The notes beneath the pieces were generated by a model. That model saw only the letters and a program-made list of their open reading frames with translations, did no database searches and was not told the origin of the DNA. Made by a program: the position numbers and the translations under genes. DNA of 64,000 nt from Panaeolus papilionaceus (Eukaryota > Basidiomycota > Agaricomycetes > Agaricales), in contig JADNRZ010000023.1 in NCBI GenBank assembly GCA_015501605.1, positions 496,001 through 560,000 on the forward strand. Direction: 5' to 3'. This document shows, piece by piece, positions 1 through 11,400 of the stretch. Position 1 is the stretch's first letter. Every line of letters starts with the position of its first letter.

Positions 1-359
1 GAGTCAACCCCAGAGCAGCGGCAACGGGTGCAGCAGTAGCCTCGGTCTGAGAACAGAGGCCCGAGTCCTTGTCGAATGGACAGGTGACAATGAATCCAAT
101 GTCAAGGGGTGCAAATACCTGATTGACCCATCAGAAATTGCTCTATGATACAAATGGAAGGTCTAAGGAAAAATAAAATACACACAGCAGGTATACAGTT
201 TGACGCTCTGTCAAAGCCGACGTCTGTAAGACCAGGGAGATCCAATGACGGCGTTTCGGCATTCGAAATGATGTACACAGTGTTGTTGAAAACAGCACTT
301 GCAGCACTGGCCATCATAACGGTGGCTGCAACGGCTTGGGCGAATGACTTGGCGAACAT
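1..359 (-). CDS. Secreted histidine-phosphatase-like protein, copy 1 (partial)
   Basis: This is the 5' part of a gene that runs off the left edge. Exon 1 (359..186) encodes a hydrophobic signal peptide starting MFAKSF, then NTVYIISNAET and LPGLTDVGFDRASNCIP. Exon 2 (118..1) continues with LDIGFIVTCPFDKDSGLC and EATAAPVAAALG. Layout and splice sites match the two complete copies downstream. The family resembles the phosphoglycerate-mutase/histidine-phosphatase fold, whose RHG motif would sit where ISNAE lies, so the catalytic His is Asn and a pseudoenzyme is inferred. An ATG at 371 is in frame, but 359 matches the paralog starts. A TATAAAG lies at 448-454 on the minus strand. The substrate or partner is unknown. 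Confidence 0.72.
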
Positions 360-447
360 AGTTGTAGTCAATGGGGGGAGAGATGGGAGAGAAAGTGGTA
401 AGGTCGACTGAGGGCACTTCGAAAAAGCCCATTTCTAAATATTACTA

Positions 448-454
448 CTTTATA
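448..454 (-). promoter_or_regulatory. TATA-like box of phosphatase-like copy 1
   Basis: TATAAAG on the minus strand, about 90 bp before the chosen ATG at 359. The same heptamer occurs before copy 2. Confidence 0.4.
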
Positions 455-529
455 CTCCCATACTATGGAGCAGGAATGTTAATATCACTTTCTTACTATT
501 TTCCATCTCGTTATCCTGGCGCACCACCA

Positions 530-835
530 AGAACAGCTTAATTCACCCACAAGGTGCACTGAATTGAATATTCAGAATCCTAAAATTGTGCTCCGGCTTC
601 CTTCAAGAATTCATATAATCGTGTATGCGCAAATTGCTTCCCAATCCCAAGCGACCATTTCGCCAAATCCAGTTTCTGACCTTTTGTATCGTTTGCGGAG
701 AAGTAAGCGCGGGTGATGTTCCAGTGACCAAAATACTTCCCAGGCCCGACCTCGCGAACCAAGTGTGTAACCATACTTCGTATGTTTAGTCAAATGGAAG
801 TACAAAGTGCTTTTAATGTCGCTTCTCGGCGTTAA
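530..835. repeat. Duplicated intergenic segment, unit A
   Basis: This segment is a diverged copy of 2488-2800. Shared landmarks in the same order are TTCACCCACAAGGT, ATCCTAAAATT, GTAAGCGCGGGTGAT and CTTCTCGGCGTTAAAG. It shows that the flanking phosphatase-like genes were duplicated with their intergenic DNA. Short minus-strand open frames in both copies encode unrelated residues where the DNA aligns, so I do not call a gene. The remainder of 836-1372 holds nothing I can support. Confidence 0.6.
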
Positions 836-1372
836 AGTGGGCTGTGAATGGGTATTATCGAGACATAGAGGTCACATACATGCGACGCTGATCATGATAC
901 ACAGGAATTACGGAAGAAGGGGCACTCTCCGTTCCGTCGTGTAAGTGTCAGGAACCAGTGCCCGTGTGAGGTTGTGACACGCATGGTAAGAATAGATAGC
1001 AGAACCCCAGACGAGCTCAGTCGTAGTGCACAACATGACCCTTTCCCCGAGGCCAATTTGCACTTCGGACAGAAAAGGTCGTATGCCCCTTTGAGCTGCT
1101 TCACATCATGATAATGTTAGAAACTTGCTATTTTTATTGCCCAAATATTAAGTCGACATCACCCTACCCGTGTACTAGTACTGTCAGCTAATATTTAAAG
1201 CCTCTCGTTGGACCTATTGAAGGCGTCTGCTATGATATTGCGACTAGAATATGCTTGATAAAGTTTTTCAAAGGCCAATTCACACATTATTCGAGACATT
1301 ACGCTTATTCGATTGACAATGAGGGTATCAATATAACATTTATTATTATCAAGTTCAACTATTCTATTACAA

Positions 1373-2281
1373 TTACACCTGAATTCCCCTCGCAATCCTC
1401 GAGTTGATAGCACGCTGCTCAAGCGACCTTCGGCGGAACGTCCCAGCTGCCTGGCCATCAATGCCTGGGCAGCCCATAGAGGTGAGGTTTTGGACCTTGG
1501 TCTTGATGATCTTAAAGAGGACATCGAAGCTGTATGAAAGAGTAATACGGTCAACGTCATGGAATACATTCGGATGAAACCATTCGATACTAACTGAGGA
1601 GTGTCATCTGCTGTGTCGCCGTCGTCGTCAGAGTCAGAGCCATTAGGGCCGACAAAGTCGTCGTCAATGTTCAAGTTCTCGAACAAATCATCCATTCCGT
1701 TCAAATCCTGATCAGAGACACAAAATGTCAGTTTCTGTTCATCGACCAATGATTAGGGGATGCTTACCCAAACGAGCAGAATAGACTTGGTGCTCGTCTT
1801 TCCGAACTTTTGCATGAGGCCGATAACACAGTCGTCGTCGGTCTCTTCGCCAGCACCGCTGTTGTTGTAGAATCAGTAACAGTAAGCTCAAGTTAGTGCA
1901 AATTCGGCGAACCATGAGATATCGGGAGTCAAGCCAAGCGCGGCAGCAACAGGCGCAGCGGTCGCCTCGGTCTCAGAACACAGACCTGAATCCTTGTCGA
2001 ATGGGCAGGTGACGACAAGCCCGATGTTGAGGTCAGCAAACAGCTGTCGCAATCAATTACATATCAGAACCCGGCGAATGCCAGCAGTAAGAAGAGATGA
2101 AACGTACAGATGGTATACAGTTTGTAGCCCTGTCGAGGCCAACAGGTGTAAGACCCGGCAAATTTAAGGACGGTGTCTCTGCGTTCGAAATGATGTAGAA
2201 CGTGTTGTTGAAGGCGGCGCTTGCAGCGCTCGCCATCATGATGGTAGCCACAACAGCTTGACCGAATGATTTGCCGATCAT
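1373..2281 (-). CDS. Secreted histidine-phosphatase-like protein, copy 2
   Basis: Five exons (2281..2108, 2043..1913, 1858..1768, 1707..1595, 1529..1373) sum to 666 nt, giving 221 residues and a clean stop. In order: a signal peptide, FYIISNAETPSLNLPGLTPVG, a segment with LNIGLVVTCPFDKDSGLC, an acidic stretch (GAGEETDDDC), a GKTSTKSILLVW strand, a second acidic stretch (DSDDDGDTADD), then GCPGIDGQAAGTFRRRS and a basic C-terminus. In canonical histidine phosphatases the first core motif is RHG; here it is SNA, so the phospho-accepting His is missing. The tail is unusually basic for a secreted protein. A pseudoenzyme or binding role is inferred; no partner is visible nearby. Confidence 0.78.
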
Positions 2282-2401
2282 AATTGTGATTGGAGGACGG
2301 TGGAGGGAGAGGTGGTCTCGAGAGGTAAGGGGGGGAAAACGAAAGATGAACGGTCGAAAGGAACGCTAATTCCTGAAGGGATCACACAAGTTATTCATCT
2401 T

Positions 2402-2408
2402 CTTTATA
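2402..2408 (-). promoter_or_regulatory. TATA-like box of phosphatase-like copy 2
   Basis: TATAAAG on the minus strand, about 120 bp before the ATG at 2281, matching the heptamer before copy 1. Confidence 0.4.
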
Positions 2409-2487
2409 CTACCGAGCGATGTTGGAAGGACACTGACAGATTTTTCTTACTATTCTCAATCTCGTTATCCGCCGGTGTGCCGCCAAG

Positions 2488-2800
2488 AAAAGCCTAATTC
2501 ACCCACAAGGTCTACTCAATCGCACAAGAGATCCTAAAATTAAAATTTAACTTCTTCATAGGAAACAATTCGATGTATCCATTCAAAATCTTTCCCGGAG
2601 TCATGCTTCGAAATCGCCAAACCATGCTCATTAATTTGGCTATGGACTGAACAAGTAAGCGCGGGTGATATAACCATCCATCAGATGAGTTCACAAACCC
2701 GAGCTCGCGTAACTGAGCCCACTGTCTATTCTTCAAAATAAGTACGAAGCCAATCTCTCGACACCGCTTCTCGGCGTTAAAGGGGGGAGAACCGAAAATC
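2488..2800. repeat. Duplicated intergenic segment, unit B
   Basis: Counterpart of 530-835, with the same four conserved blocks in order. A short trace of the same module, CGGCGTTAAAGTGGGC, recurs at about 4688, upstream of copy 3. The rest of 2801-3272 shows no supported gene. Confidence 0.6.
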
Positions 2801-3272
2801 GCTAAGTGTTCACAAGCACTTCAGGAACTATATGCTTCGCAGTGCCCAGCGGAAGACCGGAATATCCCCCGATGAGGGGTTTGAACACAAGAATACGGGA
2901 ACTGGGACACACATCGCACCAAAATAACCCAACCTTCAAATAGTTTCTCATATTCGTGCAAATCTCAGGGCAGAGCTGTGCACGTACTAGAATGCTCAGT
3001 CATAAAAATAGATATCGAAAGAAACAAGGAGAGAAATAAACCGAAGGGTCGGTGATGAAAATTTCAAAAAAAAGTGGCATTCATTTCGTTTCGAATCGGG
3101 GTATAATAATAATACAACGCAGAAACAAGTAAAGACAGGACGCGTGCTAATACAAGCACACTGGTAAGTACAGGCTAGAGAAAACAAATGCGGAATACCG
3201 AAGGCACCAGAGCTTCAAAATATTCCAATATTAAATATTTATAGTTAAGGGGTTGAATGTCCATTTAGACGT

Positions 3273-4218
3273 TCATGCCTTGTGTCCCCTTGCAATCCTG
3301 GAGTGGAAAGCAGCAGCACTGCGCTTCTTCTTCATGTTACGGGCCTTGTTGAATGACCTCCTGCGGAAGGTTCCAGGGGCTTGACCGTCGATGCCATCGC
3401 AGGCCATCGAGGTTACCGAAGTAACGCGGCGGTCGGCGATAGTAGCCATAAGATCGAAGCTGGGTGGAGGAAAAGATATAAGCATGAATGGTGCGAAGAA
3501 GAGAGGGGGCTTACTGAGTGGTCTCGTCATCATCATCACCATTGAGTTCGTCAAACTCAAAGTCATCGTCAACATCCAGACTTTCAAACACATCATCGAG
3601 CTCATTGATGTCCTAAAACCCCACCAAGATCAGCCATCCAAAAGATTCATCAAAGGCTTAGACAAAAGGGCAACGCACCCAGACGACAAGAACAGCTTTA
3701 GTGCTGGTCTGTGCAAAGGTCGAGATAACGCGATAAAGGCATTCATCATCATCATCGTCATCATCGCCACGGCTAATTTGAATTTGAAAAGGGGTCAGCA
3801 AGACTGGTGATACTATATCAAGTGCAGTGGGTGATAAGTTGACGTACCATGTGGTATCGGGCGTCAAACTAAGAGCAGCAGCGACGGGTGCGGCAGTAGC
3901 CTCGGTCGCTCTACAAAGTCCGGAATCAAAGTCAGGAGTACATGTGAGGATTAAACCAATGTCGAGGCCCGCAAAAATCTGAAGCGTGCACAAGGATAAA
4001 TCCATTTTTTAGTATACGCGATAGAAGGTTATTGAAAAATGACGTACAGGTGGAATGCAGTTATGAGCCCTATCATATCCAACGGGAGTAAGACCAGGTA
4101 GGGCCAAAGACACGGTCTCAGCGTTCGAGATAACATAAACCGTATTGCTGAATGCTTGTGCGGCGCCTGCTAGCATAACAGTAGTAGCGATAGCTTGAAC
4201 GAATGATTTGCCGAACAT
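3273..4218 (-). CDS. Secreted histidine-phosphatase-like protein, copy 3
   Basis: Five exons (4218..4048, 3978..3848, 3772..3679, 3612..3515, 3459..3273) sum to 681 nt, giving 226 residues. The protein has a signal peptide (MFGKSFVQAIATTVMLAG), then NTVYVISNAET, LDIGLILTC and a run of seven Asp encoded by a CAT/CGT-type microsatellite near 3736-3770. The strand TSTKAVLVVW follows, then a second acidic linker, and it ends with DGIDGQAPGTFRRRSF and a Lys/Arg-rich tail (ARNMKKKR). The core RHG motif is again replaced by SNA. Alternating acidic and basic blocks suggest an electrostatic interaction or self-association, which is inference. A TATAAAA lies at 4444-4450 on the minus strand. Confidence 0.8.
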
Positions 4219-4443
4219 TGTGGTTAAAGTTGCTGTGGTTGAAGTTGTTGCTGTGAGTTGACTAGTTCAGAGACGATTAACAAAAAGATGGTGTGGTGAC
4301 GAGTAGTCGTGCTAGCGCTGAGTAACTAAAAAGAGAGGAAGTGTGAACGTAAGAGTTCAAAGGTTTGGAAAGTCAGGGCAAGGCAAGGAACGAAAAAGAG
4401 AGGACAGCTGAGTTGCTGATTTGAAAAGCTCAGAATCTGGCAG

Positions 4444-4450
4444 TTTTATA
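4444..4450 (-). promoter_or_regulatory. TATA-like box of phosphatase-like copy 3
   Basis: TATAAAA on the minus strand, about 230 bp before the ATG at 4218. The distance is long for a core promoter unless the 5' leader is long. Confidence 0.3.
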
Positions 4451-5936
4451 CCCTTCGAATGAAGTTTGTAACGTCCGACTGAAATATACTGGTTTACCTC
4501 GTGAACCCGCCAATAGGCGCGCCATAGTACCGCCAAGGCGCAAAATTCGCCTCGATAACCTACGCATATGCACCAGTGATGTCATTCTCGTCAAAAAGCC
4601 GACTGACGAACCTGAGTCTGCAATGATTCTCGTATTGTTTTGTCGAAAATCGAAGACTTGAAAGCTGGGTTCGACATCACTGCACGGCGTTAAAGTGGGC
4701 TTGGGTGGTTTCATGACGATCGTCGAGTGCGGTTAGTAAATGGTTCAGGGTCGCACTTCATTGAACAGAATGACCTAATAGATGGAAGTAAAACTGGAGA
4801 ATGATTAGGAACGTATGCATCAGGACCAGTACTTTGTCGTGTCACCATAACATGATGCATCAATGTGGTACCATCATTGGGCGCTCGGTTGTTCAAACCG
4901 AGAGAAAGGGTTGATAACCTTGTGCAGAGAGCAAGTTCGATGCCAAACGCAACCTGTTCAAACAGACTGTAACTACCATCAGAAAATCAAGAAAACCCGA
5001 ATTTCTTGACACTCACTCCATCCACCCAGAGTCAAAATTCATCAATTCCTAACACCCCTTCGGGCCGCAGGCATCACGTACTCAACTGTTCCTCTATCAA
5101 AACCAAACCCTAAAACCTCCCCAGAGTAACTATCAGCCTCCTCACCACCGTGACCAAGCCCTCTTAATTATTACCACAAAAGGCCAGCTATAACGTGTTC
5201 CCTTCATAACCGCCACCCCCGAGTCGGTTCCTGAAACCCATCGGACACCCGTCCTCCCGAAACCCAAGCCCGAGGTAAATCTTCAAAATTCAAACTGCCG
5301 TTAAAAACCTCGGTGGGTGTCGCCGAGCGTGTCTTAAGCCACCCGATAGGGTGATGGGCAGGTATTGCCGACTGGATGTAAGAAAAGAGAGGACTTGGTG
5401 GTAGAAGCCTACGGTTCACTGCCGAGTCCTTGAAGGTGGCTATGACGCAACAGTGCAAAGTTGACGTTGGCGGTTCTAGATTTCGCTTAGAATTTTACAG
5501 CACTGTTCACCCCTGCCTCAGTTGCAGATGGACTTTCGACGCCTTCAGAGTGCCAATGAGTGATGATGTCGCGGATGGAAGGAAAGTCATGGCCCAAGTT
5601 TGCAAGGTACTTCCTGCCAACAGCACTAGTGAATGTCAGACTTTTCATGATTTTAAAGACCATTAACAGGGTAGCATGCCAGGTAAGAGATAGTGCTTAC
5701 CCAGCTTGGACTTGCACCAAAGGCGACAAGAATTTCAGAGTGGCAAGAAACCAAAACCGAAAGGGAACTTCAAAGATACGTCAAGGCAGGTCGCTGAAAT
5801 CACAAAAAATGCAAAAAAGAGATGGATGAGATCGCAATCTAATGATAACATCAGATATGAATGTATATCTAGAAAAACAAAGGGTACAACACAAAAATTA
5901 AACACCACAGGAGCTACAATACGAAGATCAAAGGTA
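4451..5936. other. Intergenic, no supported gene
   Basis: This stretch of about 1.5 kb lies between the phosphatase-like cluster and the 3' end of the zuotin gene. Several open frames of 60-125 codons exist on both strands, but none shows a recognisable family, consistent splicing or a paralog. Confidence 0.5.
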
Positions 5937-7502
5937 TCATGCACCGTCATCAGCAGCACGTTGCTGTCTGCGAGCCTTCTTCGCGGCATTAGCGGCAGCG
6001 GCCTTAGCTTTCTTAGCCTCAGCGCGAGCAACCTATATTTCAAGAAAAACAAAAATCGTAATAAGCACCTGAAAAAGCTATAAGAGAAAGAAAAAATACT
6101 AACCGCCTCCGCAGCCTCTTTCTGCTTGGCCTCCTCCTCAGCCTTCTTCTTCTCCTCCTCTTCCTGCTGCTTAGTCTTCTTAGCGGGTGCTCCAGGAGCA
6201 CTACCCTTCTTCTTGGCTTCACGAGCAGCCTTTTCTTCCTCTTTGATGCGCTTGATACGAGGATCCAAGCTTAGCGCCAAATCGACGAGTCCGCGAACTT
6301 TGGCAATGTCCTCCTTCTTTCTGCGTGCACGCTCGGTCTTGTTCTTCTTCTCGGTGTAGCGCTTGTCGTCACGGCTATAAGCAAAGAAAGGGATCAGAAT
6401 TCTGATGTTTAGACATAAAACAGGGGTTGAAACAGACCTGTCGCTACCCTCGTTGACCTCCTTGTCCATCCACTCAAAGCTTCTCCAAGAGTCGAAGTTG
6501 TACCAGAAGTCATAGAATCCTTCAACCTCCTCTTTGGTAGCATTGCTATTACCAAGACCAGGGACAGGCTGAACCTTGGAGAAGCGAGAGTACATCTCGA
6601 AGACAGGACCAAGGGTCTTGAAGAAATCGAGTTTTTTGCTCTAAATCACAATCACAGTTTATTATCCATCCATCAGTCCGACGTCACAAAAAATGTCATA
6701 CCTTGATTTCAGACGCAGTGGGGAGCTCCTCCTCGGCCTCGAGGAAAGCGTGATCGACAGAGTCGTATTGACGGCGTTTTTCGGGGTTGGTGAGGACTTC
6801 GTGTGCTTTTTGGATGCACTTGAAGAAGGCATCGTCGTTGGTGTTGACACCATCCAGATATAGAGCGTTGGTTGTGGTACCAGCTTTCTTATCGGGGTGG
6901 TGCTTCAGAACCTTTTTGCGGTCTTTGATAGATTTAAGCTGATAGAGACATAATGGAATATTGAAAACACTCACGAGCAATTTTAATCTGCTCTGGGGTG
7001 GCTTTGTAGCGGAGATGCGAAAGACCGAGGACAGCGTAGTTGTCTTGTTTCTATTCCGATTTTGCGGTGTAAATCATATTAACCCTCTCACAAGAAAGCT
7101 CACAGACGTACCTTCCACTCCTTAGGATCGAGCGCCAAAAGCTCGGGGGTCTCCTCCTCATCACCGACACCAAGATCATCCTCGCCATTGGCATCATTAC
7201 CATGTAGTGCAGCCAATCGCTCCCTCTCAGCATTCAGATGCAAATCGAAAGAGGAGAATTCGTTGTTATGATGCAAAGCAAGACGAAGCTGGGACAAATA
7301 GGCAGGTCCTACAGGCAACAATGTGCGATGTCCTGATGGGTGAGGTGCTGATAAAAATTTTGCGCAAAAAATCAGTGACAGATCAATTTAGTTTTCTTGC
7401 GATGAACTCACGAGAAAGGCGAGATGTAGACGCGACATTTTCAGCTTTATATGACGCTGGGACCACTGGGGCGACAACGGACAAGACCTGAACGGAAGCC
7501 AT
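5937..7502 (-). CDS. ZUO1: Zuotin-type ribosome-associated J-protein (DnaJ family)
   Basis: Seven exons (7502..7412, 7332..7112, 7050..6975, 6922..6702, 6640..6438, 6374..6104, 6032..5937) sum to 1179 nt, giving 392 residues; yeast Zuo1 has 433. The J-domain (about residues 100-200) starts DNYAVLGL and has helix II AHRKKVLKHHPDKK with the HPD motif that stimulates Hsp70. The zuotin homology domain follows, with KKLDFFKTLGPVF and FYDFWYNFDSWRSFEW. After it comes a long charged Lys/Glu/Ala-rich helix ending in a basic Ala/Lys/Arg tail of the kind that binds ribosomes. In fungi this protein pairs with Ssz1 and Ssb to fold nascent chains. The SANT repeats of animal MPP11 are absent, as expected for a fungus. 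Confidence 0.93.
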
Positions 7503-8439
7503 GATAGTAGGGGATGTAGTGCGAGACCTCGCGTCCTGCAGGTGATAATTTCTGCAGTTGTAACAGATTGTCACGCATCAATTATTGTCACAACTCTGGT
7601 TCCTGCTGGGTACCCTGATGGATCTTGAACACGACCTCTGTCATCTCTGGCTCCACTAAACTACAATTTGGACAATATTTGATTGATGCAAAGACCCAAC
7701 TGCTTACTCTTAAACTCACCTGGATTATTACTCTTTTTTTTTTACTGGAACATGCCTAGAGAATGTACATTGGTTTGCCAAACTTCGTGAAATTGGGAGG
7801 TTTCACTCTCGAGTCTTCAAACTTCAAGTGCAACAGGGATACCCTTGGACTGTACAAACGATATCTAAATTTGACAATGAACTCTACTTTGGGGGTTCAT
7901 GAACAATAGCTTTCCGAACTTCGAACTCCCGAACTGATCTTAAGGCGACGTGCTCGTACTTGCATGCTGTCAGCTAGTAACAATAATCCCAGTCATCTGG
8001 TTTCATTGGAATTAACTGTCATGGAGTATTTCACGAGATTTTATAAATGGGTATGGTTCTTTTTCACTGATACACTAACGTTCTCTAGATACTTCATAAG
8101 ATCTATGTCCTATCAAGTACTTGGCTTATTCCGCTTCTGGTTTTGTGCATTGCCTGGAAACCCCATCCCGAAATTTCACTGCAGGTCGTGTCTTGGCAAG
8201 CTGCCTCGTTGAAAAATGCATTCAAAGAAAAGTCTTATCGCCATGTGTGGGAGCATTTCTGCGTCATAAATTCTGAGGTCCGAATTATGGCGTTGCAGTT
8301 AACTTTCTGCCTCGAAACTCACAGCTTCCTTGGAGTGCCACGGTAACCGTGACGAGGCTACAAATATGGACCAAAGACTAGAAACGCGAGCATATCCTTT
8401 TCTACCAGAACATTTACAACAACCAGCAGCAACGTCACT
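7503..8439. other. Divergent promoter region between zuotin and CHAT gene 1
   Basis: About 0.94 kb separate the zuotin start (minus) from the CHAT gene 1 start (plus). It includes a T-rich tract near 7730-7742. No gene is supported here. Confidence 0.5.
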
Positions 8440-11400
8440 ATGTCCTCTGACTCTCAGGATGAGTTGAACAATCTACTTGAAAACACCTCGCGTGATACGG
8501 GAAGCTCTGGCGGACCTGATGCCACCACGACAGCGACGACAGCTCCTGATCATTCGCCTGCAGTGGAATCTATCAGCGGTCCTGCAGAACTGACCAGGTT
8601 AGTTTATGTGGTCATGACTGACACCTGAAAGCGGGCACTAACACTATCGCCTCTGTAGCCCACCGCCATCTTTACCATTCTTGGGCGCTTCAAATATCTT
8701 ACAAGAACTCCTCAACAATGGCCTTCTGAGGCGTGGTGCTCCTGTAGCTTTGCCCCCTGGCACTTCTCCCGAAGAAATGTTACAGAACCTACGAGGACAA
8801 TGCAATGAGATATTGTCTGTGATGGTGAGTCTCCACTGCCAAAGATACGAGCACCCTGAGTGATAGGTTCTACAGAGGACTCACTCCCCTGCGTGGCAAG
8901 CGATGCAAGTCCCTGAGGCAACATATCCTTCCTATCAGAAACCAGAAGGTGGAAGCGGCACACCAGGAGCATCCGTAAATCTCTATATGAGTATCCAGAA
9001 GTCGATCGACAACGCTTTCAATGATGCGGAAAAGCTTTTCAAAGTCATGGATACGCTCGGGCAAGCTTTGGAAGCATGCGTAACAATAGCAGACATAACT
9101 CAACAAGTCGCATCCTCGACTCCCACCACAAGTACCGCAGCAGACATTCTCCAGGACCCTTCCACATCCCACTTGATGGAAATGATCGAGAGTGGCGTTG
9201 CCCTCGGTTCTGATTTTGCATCATTAAAGGCAATGAAACGCGCGCCAAAAAACTTGGTGCGTGATGAAGCTTATATCAGGTCAACAGTGGAAGAAACTGT
9301 CCTTCTTCTACAATCGCTTGAAGAAGATGATCCATCCTACACACTCAACTTGGCGATTTTGGGGTTGCTTTGCTTACACCTCTACGAAGTTACATTCGAT
9401 GAAGAAGACCGCAGGAATGGGATAGCACTCACATCCAAGGCCCTCGCAAAAAGCATGGAATTAGAGAGTACTCAGCAACTCATGCCTATTTTGGCTCGGA
9501 ATTGGGGTTACGGTCAACGTTTGCTCGCACGGGATACGGGGAATGGGGAGAAATTGACTCGTTCCCTCCAAGTTCTGGAGGGGACCTTCACGATAACAAA
9601 CAACTCGCCCAGCGTCCCTACGAACGTGAAGAATTTCCTTCACAACGAATTAGCATGTTCCCTATACCAACGTTACCTGCTCCTCGAGGATGCCTTGAAT
9701 CTGGACGCAGCAATTGAACACCTCCAAAACCTGATAGCCCTAGATGCCCCCACTCAGGACCAATACTGTCAGCTTGGACATGCCCTTCTTCATCGCTTTC
9801 ACCTTCGGGGCGAATTGGACGACTTTGACGCGGCCTTGAACCAAAGTCGAAGCATAATGCTTGACGACAACGTGCTCCTTGATGGACCCCTAAATCCGGA
9901 GAGGGACTACGATATAGCTTTACGCCTGCATCTCAAAGCCCTCTGCTTACAGCACAAATCCCAACTTGAAGCAGACCCCAGCTTACTCGACACTGCTATC
10001 AACATGTGCAGCGCTGCGATCCCAGCTTTGAAGGAGGCCGATCCTCTGCAGGTCAGATTCAAATGCGACCTTTCCCTCCTCCTTGTGCTCCGCTTCCAGT
10101 CTTCCACCGACTGTGATACCAAGGATTTGGCCGACGCAGAAGCGCAGTTGCTATCAGCTGTTGTGTCAGAGACTTCGGAACACAACACCCACGTACCTCT
10201 GCGGGTAATTCTTGGATTTGTGCAAACGCTTAAGTCAGAGACAGCATTGGAAATGGATGAAGGGATACAGCTTTTATCCAGAGCACGGAAGGACTACGCC
10301 GGCCCGACATATGTCGAAACCAGAATCGAGGAACTCATCTCCCAGGCATATCTCCACCGATATAACAAGTACCAGTCCCCAGACGACCTACAAGACGCTC
10401 TCAGCCATGCCCGCTTTGCACTCCACAAAACTATCGAGACGTCACCCAGACGCGCAGAGTTAGCCATGAATCTGGGGCGAATGCTGATGACTGTATTCTC
10501 CCATGACAGTGACGCATCACATTGCACCGAAGCTATCTCGCACTTCAAATGGGCAGCCCACGCTCAATCTGGATGCACTGCTGTTCGCTTCCAAGCCGCG
10601 ACTGGGTGGGCCGATGCAGCTGAGGCCTGTCATTCCGAAACTCTACATGACGCCCTGGAATATGGGTTGCATCTTTTATCCAATATGGCATGGGCAGGTA
10701 ACCGCATGTCCGTCCAATACCGTACGCTTTCCTCTCAATCTTCTGCCCTTGGCTCCCGAGCTGCCACGTATGCCATTGACCACGGCCAACTTGAGAAAGC
10801 CGTCTTGTACCTTGAGATGGGACGAAGCATTATTTGGAACCAGTCTTTACAATTCCGTCGCCCAACCAAGGAATTTTCATCTTTAGAAGAGGGAGCCAAC
10901 TGGATGGCTAGCCTGAACGAGCAGGAACACCTCGCCTGGTATTTATCACGCCAAGCGCACGACGATGCATTTGAACCGAACCGAGAACGGACAGAGGAAT
11001 ATATGAAACAATGGCCGGCAGAGATGGCCAAAGAGATGCAATCAATACATGACCGGTTGATAGCGGGTCTCCAAACAGCAGCCAACGCTCAGGGGGCGGA
11101 AAGGGCGATAAATAACCACGAAGAGTTCCAGAGATACAGGGAGAAGGGTATGCAAGCGTTCAGGGAGGCGGCCTTGCACACGGCAGCCAAGAGATGGCAG
11201 TCAATCAGACCAACATCGGACTCCCTCTCCACTTCATGCATGTCGCCAGAACTTTTATCTAACGAGCACCTTGCAAAGGTTCTGGAGCAAGGCCCTATCG
11301 TCATCTTGACCACCTACGAGACTCGCTGTGACGCTGTTATCCTGAATTCCAACGTGACGGGAGGAGGTGCAGCGCTGCGACATCTCGCCCTCCCCGAAAT

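Noticed and set aside
580..805. Small minus-strand gene between phosphatase-like copies 1 and 2
   Set aside because: The aligned segment at 2512-2736 does not preserve frame or residues, so duplication of non-coding DNA is the simpler reading.
5735..6595. 286-codon minus-strand frame over the zuotin 3' half
   Set aside because: It reads through introns of the zuotin gene; the spliced model gives a complete family member of normal length.
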